A DNA stretch of 64,000 nt from Solobacterium sp. (GTDB taxonomy: Bacteria; Bacillota_I; Bacilli_A; Erysipelotrichales; Erysipelotrichaceae), in NCBI GenBank assembly GCA_017469355.1, contig JAFUGM010000056.1, forward strand, positions 46,585-110,584, in the 5' to 3' direction. This document shows, in pieces, positions 17,294 through 25,942 of this stretch. The position numbers and the translations under genes are program-made. Every line of letters begins with the position of its first letter. The first letter of the stretch is position 1. The notes under the pieces were generated by a model. That model was not told the DNA's origin. It saw nothing but the letters and a program-made list of their open reading frames with translations, and ran no database searches.

Positions 17294-18276
17294 TTCCCTT
17301 CCTCAAAGGAAAACTTCATATCCCATGACGCCCGGATCTCATCCATCAGTTCCAGCACCGCCAGGCTGTCTTCTGGGCGGAAGATCTCACTGTGAGACTT
17401 CCCTTCACTTACACACCGGGTCACTTCCCGAATCTCATATTCAAAGCCATTGATTTCCATTGGGCACTTCACTTCATAAGGCGCTTCCCCTACCGGTTCT
17501 ACCGTAAAGGAAGTGGCGGATTGAAAGTCCGGAAGATATACCACCGCCCGATCAAAGAAGAGCGCCGCATTTCGATCCGTTTTCAATCCAATCGCCTGAA
17601 GCGAATGGGCTGTTTTGTCGCCAGGATACTGCAGCTGAAGTACGCTGAACTCATCGGTCCCAAATTCATTGAAGCGCACCGTGGAGGTATAGGTCTTGGG
17701 AGAATGCCCCATTACCATATAAAGAAATCCCAGATTATAGATTCCGATATCAAGCAATGCGCCTCCACCCAGTTCAGAAACGAACTTCCGTGTACGACGC
17801 TGTCCTTCGGCGATGAACCCGTATTCCACTCGGGCATGGCGCAGCTCTCCCCACTTCTTTGAATGAATCATCGGTAACAGTGTTTCATAAAGCGGAAGGA
17901 ATCGGATCCAGAATCCTTCCATCACAAAGAGATTTCTTTCTTCCGCAAGCTGATAGAGCTCACGGGCATCTTTGGCAGAAGTGGTAAACGGCTTTTCGCA
18001 CAGCACGTGTTTTCCTGCCTCCAGGCACATCTTTGTATGTTGGTAATGAAGGTTGTTTGGAGTTGCGATGTATACCGCTTCTACCTCAGGATCACATAAC
18101 AGTTCCTCATAAGAGCCATATGCCTGCGGGATTTCATAGGTTACTGCGAACTGTTCTGCTTTTGTGAGATCTCTTGAGGCTACTGCCTGAAGTGCCTCCC
18201 CTTCATTCAGCATCATGTTTACGGTTGCGGCGAATTTATTTGCGATCGTACCGGTTGAAAGAATTCCCCATTTCAT
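17290..18276 (-). CDS. Gfo/Idh/MocA-family oxidoreductase
   Basis: NAD(P)-dependent sugar or dihydrodiol dehydrogenase type enzyme, 328 residues. Features: Rossmann start MKWGILSTGTIANKF, the catalytic EKPF motif (CEKPFTTSAKDA), and GGGALLDIGIYNL, which holds the family's active-site Asp region. Domain layout fits the dihydrodiol-dehydrogenase-like subgroup. ATG 18274-18276 has a GGAG site; an upstream in-frame ATG lacks one. It is translationally coupled to the second oxidoreductase. Substrate cannot be read from sequence. Confidence 0.85.
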   Translation of the reverse strand: MKWGILSTGTIANKFAATVNMMLNEGEALQAVASRDLTKAEQFAVTYEIPQAYGSYEELLCDPEVEAVYIATPNNLHYQHTKMCLEAGKHVLCEKPFTTSAKDARELYQLAEERNLFVMEGFWIRFLPLYETLLPMIHSKKWGELRHARVEYGFIAEGQRRTRKFVSELGGGALLDIGIYNLGFLYMVMGHSPKTYTSTVRFNEFGTDEFSVLQLQYPGDKTAHSLQAIGLKTDRNAALFFDRAVVYLPDFQSATSFTVEPVGEAPYEVKCPMEINGFEYEIREVTRCVSEGKSHSEIFRPEDSLAVLELMDEIRASWDMKFSFEEGK

Positions 18277-18330
18277 AAGCGTTTCTCCGTTCTCTAATAA
18301 CAATTATGACAGTAAAACCGCAGAGCCACA

Positions 18331-18353
18331 GGAAAAGGTGCCCGAAGGCACCC
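18331..18353 (-). terminator. Terminator after the GGDEF-EAL gene
   Basis: GGTGCC/GGCACC with a TTCG tetraloop on the minus strand is followed by TTTTCC, directly after the stop at 18364. Confidence 0.8.
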
Positions 18354-18363
18354 TGTCATTTCC

Positions 18364-20030
18364 TTATAACTGATAATTTCCCTGAATCAGACGCTTTTCA
18401 AACTGATCTTTCGGAAGCGGCTTATCATACAGATAACCCTGTACCCGATCACAGCCAAGATGATGGAGGAAGTCCCTTTGTTCCACAAGTTCTACACCTT
18501 CGGTAATGACATCGATATTCAAACGTTTTGCCATATCGATGATACTCTGAATGATAATCTCATCCGATTCTCCGAGCTGACGGTTAATGAAGGAGCGGTC
18601 AATCTTAATTTCACCGACCGGGAATTCTCTCAGAACACTGAGAGAAGAATAACCAGTTCCGAAGTCATCAATGGAAGTTTCTACACCGAAGTCTTTCAGC
18701 TGTTCCAAGAAGTGAGCCATCTGTGCCTGCTCCTCTTCACTGGTTGTTTCGGTAACTTCCACAATGATTTCATGTTGGTCAATACCATACTTCTGAATGA
18801 TTCCGACAATCTTATTGGAAAGCTCCGGATCGGTCAGATCTCTGCGGGAGAAGTTTACGGACACCGGAACCACATGACGTCCGGCTTCCTTCCACGCCGC
18901 GATATCCTTACATACCAGTTCCAGCATCGCAAGATCCAGAAAGACTACCTTACCTGTCTGTTCCAGAATCGGCACAAAGGCAATGGGGGGACCATACGTC
19001 CGTTTTCAAACCATCTGGTCAGTGCTTCTGCACCGATAATCTGTCCGGTGACGGTATTAACCTTCGGCTGATAGAAGACGGTAAACTCATTATTCGCAAG
19101 CGCCTTTTCAAATCCCTGTTCGATGGACTTGGTGCGGTTAGCTTCATCGTTAAGCTGATCGGTCAGCACAACAACCGGCTGCTTCGTCCGTTTTGCATAA
19201 GAAAGCGCAATTGCCGGACCACCGATAATATTATCGATTGAACATGGCATTTCGATATGCATGACACCCGCAACTGCTTCAATAGTCAGCGGAATCTCTT
19301 CTCCGCCATGAACTCCAATGACTTCCACTCCACCAAGGAGATGAATGAAATCTTCACTGCGCTGTCCCTTATGAACAAGCGCAACGAAATTATCTCCGCC
19401 AAGGTGGCCGAGCACTTCATCTTCCATCAGGAATTCATCCAGTTTATGGACGTAACGAAGAATGATCTCATTTCCTTCTTTCTGTCCAAACCGTTTATTC
19501 ACAAGGCCAAAGCCTTTCAGGTTGAAATAGAATGCGTCGTACCCGTAAATGGTGCCAATGGCGAACTTCTCTCCGGCTTTACGCATATATCCTCCGGAAT
19601 TGGGGAGTCCCGTCAAAAACTGCGTCAGGGAGCTGTTCACGACTTTATCGATCATACGGTAGCGACCGATATGAATGACAAGAATATGGAGAATGGTATT
19701 AAGATGTGCTTTGGTTTCTTCATCATAAGGGCGCCCCGGGAAGGCACAGGCGATGATCTCACCCGTTGATGGTTCATCGGTTGTAAAGGTATACGTGAAG
19801 GTTTCAGTTCCATCAAATCCCATATCACTGGTAAACAGCACCGAATCACGAAATACCGGCTTCTGTCCCACCTGGCCAGTACCGACTTCAAATCTTCCAC
19901 TTAAGCGACCAATGTTCAGGATTTCGCTGACTTCAGCGACAGCTCTCCCGCAAACCCGCGGTGATGTGACATCCTCCGTAAGGATTTCCACAAAACGCTC
20001 CAAAGCATCCAGAAAACGTTTGTCTTCCAT
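18364..20030 (-). pseudogene. GGDEF-EAL cyclic-di-GMP phosphodiesterase gene, frameshifted at a C6 tract
   Basis: Frame one (18945-20030) encodes an N-terminal GAF-like region, a GGDEF domain with GGDNF in place of GGDEF, and the start of an EAL domain (GAEALTRW). Frame two (18364-18975) gives the rest of EAL, including DDFGTGYSS and conserved Glu/Asp motifs. The break is a run of six C (complement of 18985-18990). Seven C would read RMVPPIAFVPILEQTG in one frame, giving about 555 residues. The EAL half looks catalytically complete, so an intact version should hydrolyse c-di-GMP while the GGDEF half is inactive or GTP-binding. Frameshift could be real, phase-variable or an assembly error. ATG 20028-20030 is chosen over an upstream one. 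Confidence 0.8.
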
Positions 20031-20039
20031 AACTACCAC

Positions 20040-20057
20040 CATGCGTTTTTACGCATG
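20040..20057 (-). promoter_or_regulatory. Perfect 7-bp hairpin next to the GGDEF-EAL start
   Basis: CATGCGT and ACGCATG flank a 4-nt loop, ending 10 nt before the start codon, in the leader after a TATAAT-like box at 20085-20090. It could hide the weak ribosome binding site. Confidence 0.35.
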
Positions 20058-20171
20058 CCCCCAAAGAAAAAACCTACCGCACCCATTATAAACAGATTTT
20101 TGTCTGAATTTCATCTATTTTTCACTTTTTGAAAAAACGGCAAATTACGACAAATCGCCAATATCCGTGTT

Positions 20172-20218
20172 GAAAAAGAGGATACTTGAGCCTTACCAAA
20201 GGCAACTCTTCAAGAGTA
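20172..20218 (-). terminator. Terminator after the DUF234-type ATPase gene
   Basis: A bulged stem built on GCCTT/AAGGC with outer pairs is followed on the minus strand by CTCTTTTTC, 18 nt past the stop. Confidence 0.5.
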
Positions 20219-20235
20219 CAACGTGCTCAAAATGA

Positions 20236-21621
20236 TCAATCCAGATGGTAAATATCCTGCAGTGTCACCAATTGATAATGCGTATTGTCGGAGATCTTAA
20301 AGCCAGATCTGGAAAAAAAGCCATACCCCACCGGTCTCAATGTCGTTCGGCTTACCTGTTTGATTTCTTCATTGATGATTTCATCTGTTACTGGGGATTT
20401 CGTATACTTAACCTCATAAAATACATACCCACCATCACATTTTCCTACAATATCAAACTGGCCATTCCTGTTTTCTGACGGAACGTCATACCAGTAGGTT
20501 CCTATGTCTGTCAGTAATGGATTCAGCTTCCCACTTCTGTTTAAACGAATCAGATACTGCATGGCAATCTTCTCAAATTTCTTCGGTACATGTGCATTTT
20601 CAAAATGATCAGAAATATAGTTTTGATAAAATGTCTCATCGCTCAGTATCGCTCGGGCACTTTTATACCTATAGATATATTGATAATAGAATTGAACCGA
20701 ACTATCTGCGATCCGATATCCAGATTTCATTTTATTTTTATGATCATTGATTGGTGATATATATTCAATCAAGTCCATCTTCAAAAGTTTCTCAAGTACA
20801 TCTGAAAGGGAAGCAGAAGAATTGATATGCGATTTTGAAAGGATATCCGAAAAATGGAACGCGCCTTCTGCGATCGCAGAAAACACTGCACTGGCATTGG
20901 ATATCTTCGACAGTTCTTCTTTGAGATTGATCGTAATATCATCTTCCAGATGCGAGAATTCCCCACTCAGCAGACGTATGATGTTTTCTTTTACCGACCG
21001 CGTGGAATCGATCTGCTGATTGTAAAATGGAACACCCCCAAATGCCGCATAACACCTCACTTTATCTTCCTCTGAAAAGGAATGGTAAAACTCAGATGAA
21101 TCGAGATAATCCATTTCCTTTATCAATAGCTGAAGATGAAATCTCCTATACAGAGGATTATCAGCACTCAGAATATTCTCCATGGTAGCGATACTGCTGC
21201 CAGTCAGGAAAAACTTCAGTTTCGAGGAGGACTGATATCTGTCAATGATAGCCTGCAGTCTGGAATCCATTCCCGATACCGTTCTCCTTACATAAGGATA
21301 TTCATCGAGCACCAGATAGACTTCCTTGGTACAGGAATACTCAAATATATAGGAAATAAGCTCTGGAAAGGATTCAAAATGGAGATGTGAAAGACCCAAC
21401 ACCTGTTGGGTTGTTCGTGTAAGCGCCTCAACGTTTGCCTGTTCACTATCTTGAAGGCACTGAAAAAATATACATGGAGCATCTCTGTTCAACAGGCAGT
21501 GTTTCAACAATTCTGTTTTTCCAAGACGTCTTCTTCCATAAACAATGCATCCCCGATAGTCACTCTGACTTGTCAGGTAGGCAATTGCGTCCTGTTCCTT
21601 AACTCTCCCTATAAATCTCAT
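20236..21621 (-). CDS. AAA ATPase with DUF234-type nuclease-like C-terminus
   Basis: About 461 residues. The N-terminal P-loop ATPase has Walker A GRRRLGKTE (about 29-37) and Walker B VYLVLDEYP. A winged-helix middle follows. The C-terminal domain (FDIVGKCDGGYVFYEVKY) has the D...ExK pattern of PDDEXK-like folds. Proteins of this type are common in gut anaerobes and archaea and have no settled function; a role in DNA transactions or mobile-element defence is speculation. ATG 21619-21621 follows GGAG. Upstream are a near-consensus promoter and interleaved inverted repeats, suggesting tight control. It is monocistronic and AT-richer than its neighbours, consistent with acquisition. Confidence 0.8.
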   Translation of the reverse strand: MRFIGRVKEQDAIAYLTSQSDYRGCIVYGRRRLGKTELLKHCLLNRDAPCIFFQCLQDSEQANVEALTRTTQQVLGLSHLHFESFPELISYIFEYSCTKEVYLVLDEYPYVRRTVSGMDSRLQAIIDRYQSSSKLKFFLTGSSIATMENILSADNPLYRRFHLQLLIKEMDYLDSSEFYHSFSEEDKVRCYAAFGGVPFYNQQIDSTRSVKENIIRLLSGEFSHLEDDITINLKEELSKISNASAVFSAIAEGAFHFSDILSKSHINSSASLSDVLEKLLKMDLIEYISPINDHKNKMKSGYRIADSSVQFYYQYIYRYKSARAILSDETFYQNYISDHFENAHVPKKFEKIAMQYLIRLNRSGKLNPLLTDIGTYWYDVPSENRNGQFDIVGKCDGGYVFYEVKYTKSPVTDEIINEEIKQVSRTTLRPVGYGFFSRSGFKISDNTHYQLVTLQDIYHLD

Positions 21622-21630
21622 AGCCACTCC

Positions 21631-21686
21631 AATTTAGTCGGATCCATCCTTGTCGGTTTCATCCGACTAAATTATAACCGACAAGG
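21631..21686. promoter_or_regulatory. Two interleaved inverted repeats (operator) at the ATPase promoter
   Basis: In + order: AATTTAGTCGGAT (21631-21643), CCTTGTCGGTT (21648-21658), ATCCGACTAAATT (21661-21673), AACCGACAAGG (21676-21686). The first pairs with the third and the second with the fourth, both perfectly. All four share a GTCGG-type core. They cover the -10 box and part of the spacer. Confidence 0.75.
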
Positions 21687-21698
21687 CAAAAGAATCAA
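21671..21698 (-). promoter_or_regulatory. Promoter of the DUF234-type ATPase gene
   Basis: Minus strand TTGATT (-35, 21693-21698) and TATAAT (-10, 21671-21676) with a 16-bp spacer. The start region lies inside the interleaved inverted repeats. Confidence 0.65.
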
Positions 21699-21774
21699 TG
21701 GTGTCTGCCGTTTCTGATACTCACCAGTTCAAACTGAACCGTGTATCAGCACTGGAGGAAACGTTTCGAATTTA

Positions 21775-21822
21775 GGAAAACGGAGTTCCCTGACCTCTTA
21801 GAGGTCGTTGAGAACTCCGTTT
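21775..21822 (-). terminator. Terminator overlapping the end of the ABC ATPase gene
   Basis: An 11-bp outer stem (21778-21788 with 21812-21822) encloses an inner GACCTC/GAGGTC stem whose 3-nt loop is exactly the TAA stop codon (21798-21800). TTTTCC follows on the minus strand. Confidence 0.85.
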
Positions 21823-22472
21823 CTTAACAGGATTCGATGATCACTGAACCGTGATACTTCATTGGAGTGTGTCACCGCAATGATAGTTTTACCGTACTGT
21901 TCCGATAACATCTGAAACAGACGAATGATCTCCTTTTCCGTATCTGTATCCAGGTTTCCGGTTGGCTCATCTGCGAAGATCAGATCTACATTTCCCGCAA
22001 TTGCACGGGCAATCGCGATTCGCTGCTGCTCACCACCGGAAAGATGAGTGACCATACGGTCCGCCTTGGTATCGGCGATACCTACCATATTCAATAAGGC
22101 ATAGGCCAGTTCTTTTCGATTCGAAGGAAGCGGATTGTCCGTTTCCGTCATAGCAGTCAGAATATTCTCCAGACCAGTAAGATAAGAGATCAGGTTGTAT
22201 GACTGAAAGACAACGCCAATCTTATTGCGGCGGTAACGATTCAACCCGATATCATTCAGATTCTCCCCCTGAAAGTAGAGGGATCCGGATTCCTGTTTAT
22301 CAAGTCCAGCCATAATGGAAAGAAGTGTAGTCTTACCTGAGCCGGAGGGCCCAAGAATGGTATAGAACGTACCTTCCTCAAACTCATAGGAGAGATGCTT
22401 GAGTATTTCCCGTTTGTAGTTTCCATCGGTATATCCGTAACAGATATCCTCCAGTTTCAATATCGTTCCCAT
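21798..22472 (-). CDS. ABC transporter ATP-binding protein (LolD/MacB-type)
   Basis: About 224 residues with Walker [10 protein letters not shown] (about 43-51), signature [10 protein letters not shown], Walker [14 protein letters not shown] and the H-loop VTHS. The TGNLD extension is typical of the MacB/LolD/FtsE branch. ATG 22470-22472 has AGGTGG upstream; an in-frame GTG two codons earlier is less likely. It is coupled to the permease gene before it and ends the ftsE operon, with its stop codon in the terminator loop. It powers mechanotransmission or export of an unknown substrate. Confidence 0.9.
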   Translation of the reverse strand: MGTILKLEDICYGYTDGNYKREILKHLSYEFEEGTFYTILGPSGSGKTTLLSIMAGLDKQESGSLYFQGENLNDIGLNRYRRNKIGVVFQSYNLISYLTGLENILTAMTETDNPLPSNRKELAYALLNMVGIADTKADRMVTHLSGGEQQRIAIARAIAGNVDLIFADEPTGNLDTDTEKEIIRLFQMLSEQYGKTIIAVTHSNEVSRFSDHRILLRNGVLNDL

Positions 22473-22479
22473 AGCCACC

Positions 22480-24051
22480 TCAGTTCTGTTCCAGAAGAAT
22501 CTGTTTTGGATTCAGCCGCATGATCATCACCGACGGAATCACGATTGCGATTAATACTACCCCAGTCCCAAGCAGGAAGATTTCACCAATCAGTAACGGT
22601 GATACCGCCACATGATATTCGGAAAGCAGATCCTCTTGCGTTACGGTAGTAAAGTAATCTGTCGAGTCACTCCAGACATAGTAGTTGTTGTCCTCCGTCT
22701 CATACTGCGCATCGGAAGCAGTCTGGAATTCCAGTACCGTTTCGCCCACTTTACCAGCGATCAATGAGCCGCTGAGACATGCGCCCGCAAAGCCGATGAA
22801 GGCGACAATAATCAATTCCACAAACAGCTGGGCGATGACTTTCAGTTTCGAGACACCGATCGAAAGCAGAACACCAATCTCATATTCTCGGGTCTTCAGC
22901 GTTAACGCTGTAACAAGAGAGATGATCACAATCGCATTGATTACGACAATCCATACCACGATATTGGCGAAGAAGCTCATCGTATCCAGAGGTCTTGCCA
23001 TTTTGCGGAAGGTATCGTTATTCGCGTTCAGTTTCAGGTATTCCCCAAGTTCCTTTGTATGATCTGCCACAAACTCATCCACATTCAGGGGATCATCCAG
23101 CAGATAGATGACCTTGGATGGAGTATATGAAGACTCCCGGATCTCATCCATATCGGCACCTTCATACCAATCCGGATGTGCTTTTGACATGATTTCAACC
23201 ATCTGGAGATTAAACTCCACTTGGGTGCTCATCGGCATTTGTATCCTGTTCTTAGGAGATTCATAGGGGCTCATCCAGCGGAAGTTCTCCGAAGAAGGAT
23301 CGACATCTTCCGGAGTGGAATAAATACCAATGACTTCCAGTTCTAGATTGAAGTCATCCTCAGTGACTCCAGCCGCTTCATACGTGCTTCGATCCATTTC
23401 GAATTCCGATGGAGAGTTGTTGGAAATCGTGATCGTATCCCCAACGGAAAGTGCGTTAACTTCCGCAAATTCCTGGGTAATACAGACGACCTTGGCAGCC
23501 GTATCAATATCATTCTGGCTGTACCAGCGTCCATCTACGATGGTATAGGTTCCCTCTTCCAGTTCGATCATATCCGGATAGAAGTTGGCATAGATCATCA
23601 GATTCGGTTCGATGTATTCGTGCTCTTCCCCGTTTTCATCGATATAGGAGCCATAGCCCCGGTCTTCCGATTCATTGCCTAACGGCACATGGTCAAGTGT
23701 GGTATATGCAATATTTGTCTGCATATAATTGAACGCAATCACACGTTCATCTTCACTCAGACGGACGGCGGTTTCCCGGTCAATGGAAGGAAACTGGCGA
23801 ACCGCTTCCTCATATTCATCGGAATCCTCGATATTATCCAGGTAATTCCAGAAACTGTTGTAATCCACTTCATAGCTGACCACCGCACGCATTTTCTTCC
23901 GGGTCAGTGTTTTCGCATTGTCAGATGCCTGTGAAATGCCCATTCCCAGTATCACAAGATTTCCAATCAGGAAAAACGTGATCGCAAGAAGCAGGGATTT
24001 GGTCGGCTTGCGTACAATATAGCGGATGCCCCGCGCAAAAAAGTTCATCAT
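22480..24051 (-). CDS. MacB/FtsX-type ABC permease
   Basis: 523 residues: one N-terminal membrane helix (about 18-40), a large extracytoplasmic domain (about 40-345), then three C-terminal helices, the MacB/FtsX topology. The C-terminal core includes REYEIGVLLSIGVSKLKVIAQL. It partners the ATPase downstream. Location in an operon with ftsEX, an M23 hydrolase and ctpA points to cell-envelope work rather than small-molecule export. ATG 24049-24051, with a second ATG directly after it. Confidence 0.88.
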   Translation of the reverse strand: MMNFFARGIRYIVRKPTKSLLLAITFFLIGNLVILGMGISQASDNAKTLTRKKMRAVVSYEVDYNSFWNYLDNIEDSDEYEEAVRQFPSIDRETAVRLSEDERVIAFNYMQTNIAYTTLDHVPLGNESEDRGYGSYIDENGEEHEYIEPNLMIYANFYPDMIELEEGTYTIVDGRWYSQNDIDTAAKVVCITQEFAEVNALSVGDTITISNNSPSEFEMDRSTYEAAGVTEDDFNLELEVIGIYSTPEDVDPSSENFRWMSPYESPKNRIQMPMSTQVEFNLQMVEIMSKAHPDWYEGADMDEIRESSYTPSKVIYLLDDPLNVDEFVADHTKELGEYLKLNANNDTFRKMARPLDTMSFFANIVVWIVVINAIVIISLVTALTLKTREYEIGVLLSIGVSKLKVIAQLFVELIIVAFIGFAGACLSGSLIAGKVGETVLEFQTASDAQYETEDNNYYVWSDSTDYFTTVTQEDLLSEYHVAVSPLLIGEIFLLGTGVVLIAIVIPSVMIMRLNPKQILLEQN

Positions 24052-24063
24052 AGTCTGTCCTTA

Positions 24064-25860
24064 TTATTCAGTTGTTTCTTCTGCCACAGCTTCGGTTGAG
24101 GCCGATGCACTCGACTCACTCGAAGCAGCGGGAGAAGGATTATATCGAATCTCAAAGCTGTCCGTTGCCTTAACGATTGTCTGGAAGGATCCCGATTCCG
24201 ATGTATAGGTAGAACCACCGTTCACAATCACCTTCACATTGGTTACTGATCCATCTTCACAGGTCTTAAAACTGATGCCATTGGTATTACAGAAGGAGAT
24301 GATGGCATTCAGGGAAGCCACATCCTGATCCGTCAACACAAAGGAAGATACCGCAGGCGGCGTCTGCGTTGGAGTTTCCACTGTGCAGGCACCGGTAGAA
24401 CGCTGGTAATTGATGCGGCTGTAGTTATTCAATGGACGACCGCATCCATCCGCAAGATCACTTGTGCCATAGTAGCAGGCATACTTGATCACCTGTCCTG
24501 GCGTAGGATATGTATCAGAACAGGTCGGCTGATAATCATCGCCCCATTCGCCCGCCTGAATATCTGCCCCATGGAAGTTCACATCATCACACCATGCGCG
24601 CAATTCCAGATAATCTTTTCCAAGCCATTGTTGGGAATTGGTTTCCAGAATCGGCATATACATGGATATGGTCAGCTGCAGCACATCGCCGGAATCCATG
24701 GTTGTCCCAGGGGATACTGACTGGCCAATGACGGAGCCTAACGGTGCTTCGTTATAAATGGATTTTGTGACGATAGTCACCGTATTGTTTTTAGAAGACT
24801 TCCAGGCTTCCAGTTGTTCTGCGGAATAGCCGACAAGATTAGGAATCTTGACGCCCTTTCCCTTGGATACCGTTACCGTCAGGGTATCCCCTTCACTCAT
24901 AGCAGTACCGGAGGCAGGAATCTGAGAAAGAATATAACCCGCTTCCACAATATCGGAGTTTACTTCCTGCTTGACGATCTGAACCTTCTTATTCGTCGCC
25001 CAGGCAACAGCTTCGTTATAAGACTTGTTCTGGAAATTCTCTACCGTGATCTGTCCCGCCGGTGCCGGTCCTTTCGAACAGCGGATTGTCAGTGTACTGC
25101 TGCGGGTGAATTCCGCTTCCGACACATTCTTAAGATCATAGGAGATGACTTCTCCCTCCGGCACGGTGGTACTGTACTCCGTGGTGATCTTCGTCTTGGT
25201 CAGCTTATTTTCATCCTTCCATGCGCTGAGCTCGCTGTACGTCATAGAAGAAATATCAGGGAAGGAAATCAGCTCATTGGGATCGGCTCCCTGCGACACC
25301 GTAAAGGTAATCGGGGTATCCTTGCGGATATGCGATCCCGGGGCAGGACTCTGAGAAATGACCACATCACTGCCATACTCCAGGCTGTATTCGTAGTTCC
25401 GGGCAAGTGCAGTGCTGTCGATCTTATACTGCGAAGCCCAGGAGGTTACCTCACTGAGACTCTTTCCGGTAAAATCCGGTAATACAATCGATGCCCGCAA
25501 CAGGAAAAACCACAGCGCAAACAAAATCAGCGCCACAATCGCGCCAAGTCCCGCGATCATCGGTTTTGACAATTCCCGCTTTGGCTTATCGATTCGAACC
25601 CGCTCTTCCTGTTCAAAACTCTCCGGCCCATGGAACACCTGGGGCTCCGGTTCATATACTTCTTCCTCTTCTTCCTCGTCTGTATCTTCATACACTTCAT
25701 CCGAAGGGAAGGAAAAGGAATCGTAGTCCGGTTCCTCTGCCTCAAGAGGCTCATGTTTTGAAACAAAATTATCAATGGTTGAAATCGAAGCAGTATCGCC
25801 ATGTTTTCTGGCTTCCACCTGCTTTGCCAGTTCATTCATGAAATCAAGTTTATCTGACAT
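24064..25860 (-). CDS. Standalone PASTA-repeat membrane protein
   Basis: About 598 residues: an acidic cytoplasmic region (about 1-118, with runs of Glu), one membrane helix (about 120-142), then about four PASTA-like repeats (VLPDFTGKSLSEV, FPDISSMTYSEL, VENFQNKSYNEA, IPNLVGYSAEQL) and a C-terminal part with several Cys and a Ser/Ala-rich tail. There is no kinase domain. PASTA domains normally bind muropeptides or lipid II on Ser/Thr kinases and PBPs. Here I infer a peptidoglycan-sensing or adaptor protein. ATG 25858-25860 has GGAG; longer starts are unsupported. It follows uvrB in the envelope operon by 82 nt. Confidence 0.85.
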   Translation of the reverse strand: MSDKLDFMNELAKQVEARKHGDTASISTIDNFVSKHEPLEAEEPDYDSFSFPSDEVYEDTDEEEEEEVYEPEPQVFHGPESFEQEERVRIDKPKRELSKPMIAGLGAIVALILFALWFFLLRASIVLPDFTGKSLSEVTSWASQYKIDSTALARNYEYSLEYGSDVVISQSPAPGSHIRKDTPITFTVSQGADPNELISFPDISSMTYSELSAWKDENKLTKTKITTEYSTTVPEGEVISYDLKNVSEAEFTRSSTLTIRCSKGPAPAGQITVENFQNKSYNEAVAWATNKKVQIVKQEVNSDIVEAGYILSQIPASGTAMSEGDTLTVTVSKGKGVKIPNLVGYSAEQLEAWKSSKNNTVTIVTKSIYNEAPLGSVIGQSVSPGTTMDSGDVLQLTISMYMPILETNSQQWLGKDYLELRAWCDDVNFHGADIQAGEWGDDYQPTCSDTYPTPGQVIKYACYYGTSDLADGCGRPLNNYSRINYQRSTGACTVETPTQTPPAVSSFVLTDQDVASLNAIISFCNTNGISFKTCEDGSVTNVKVIVNGGSTYTSESGSFQTIVKATDSFEIRYNPSPAASSESSASASTEAVAEETTE

Positions 25861-25942
25861 AGCTGTCGTCTCCCGCGTAAGGCAGTTCAATTTTACTGCC
25901 CCTGTTGTTGAATTCAATAGAGTTAAACGAAACTTAATAAGT

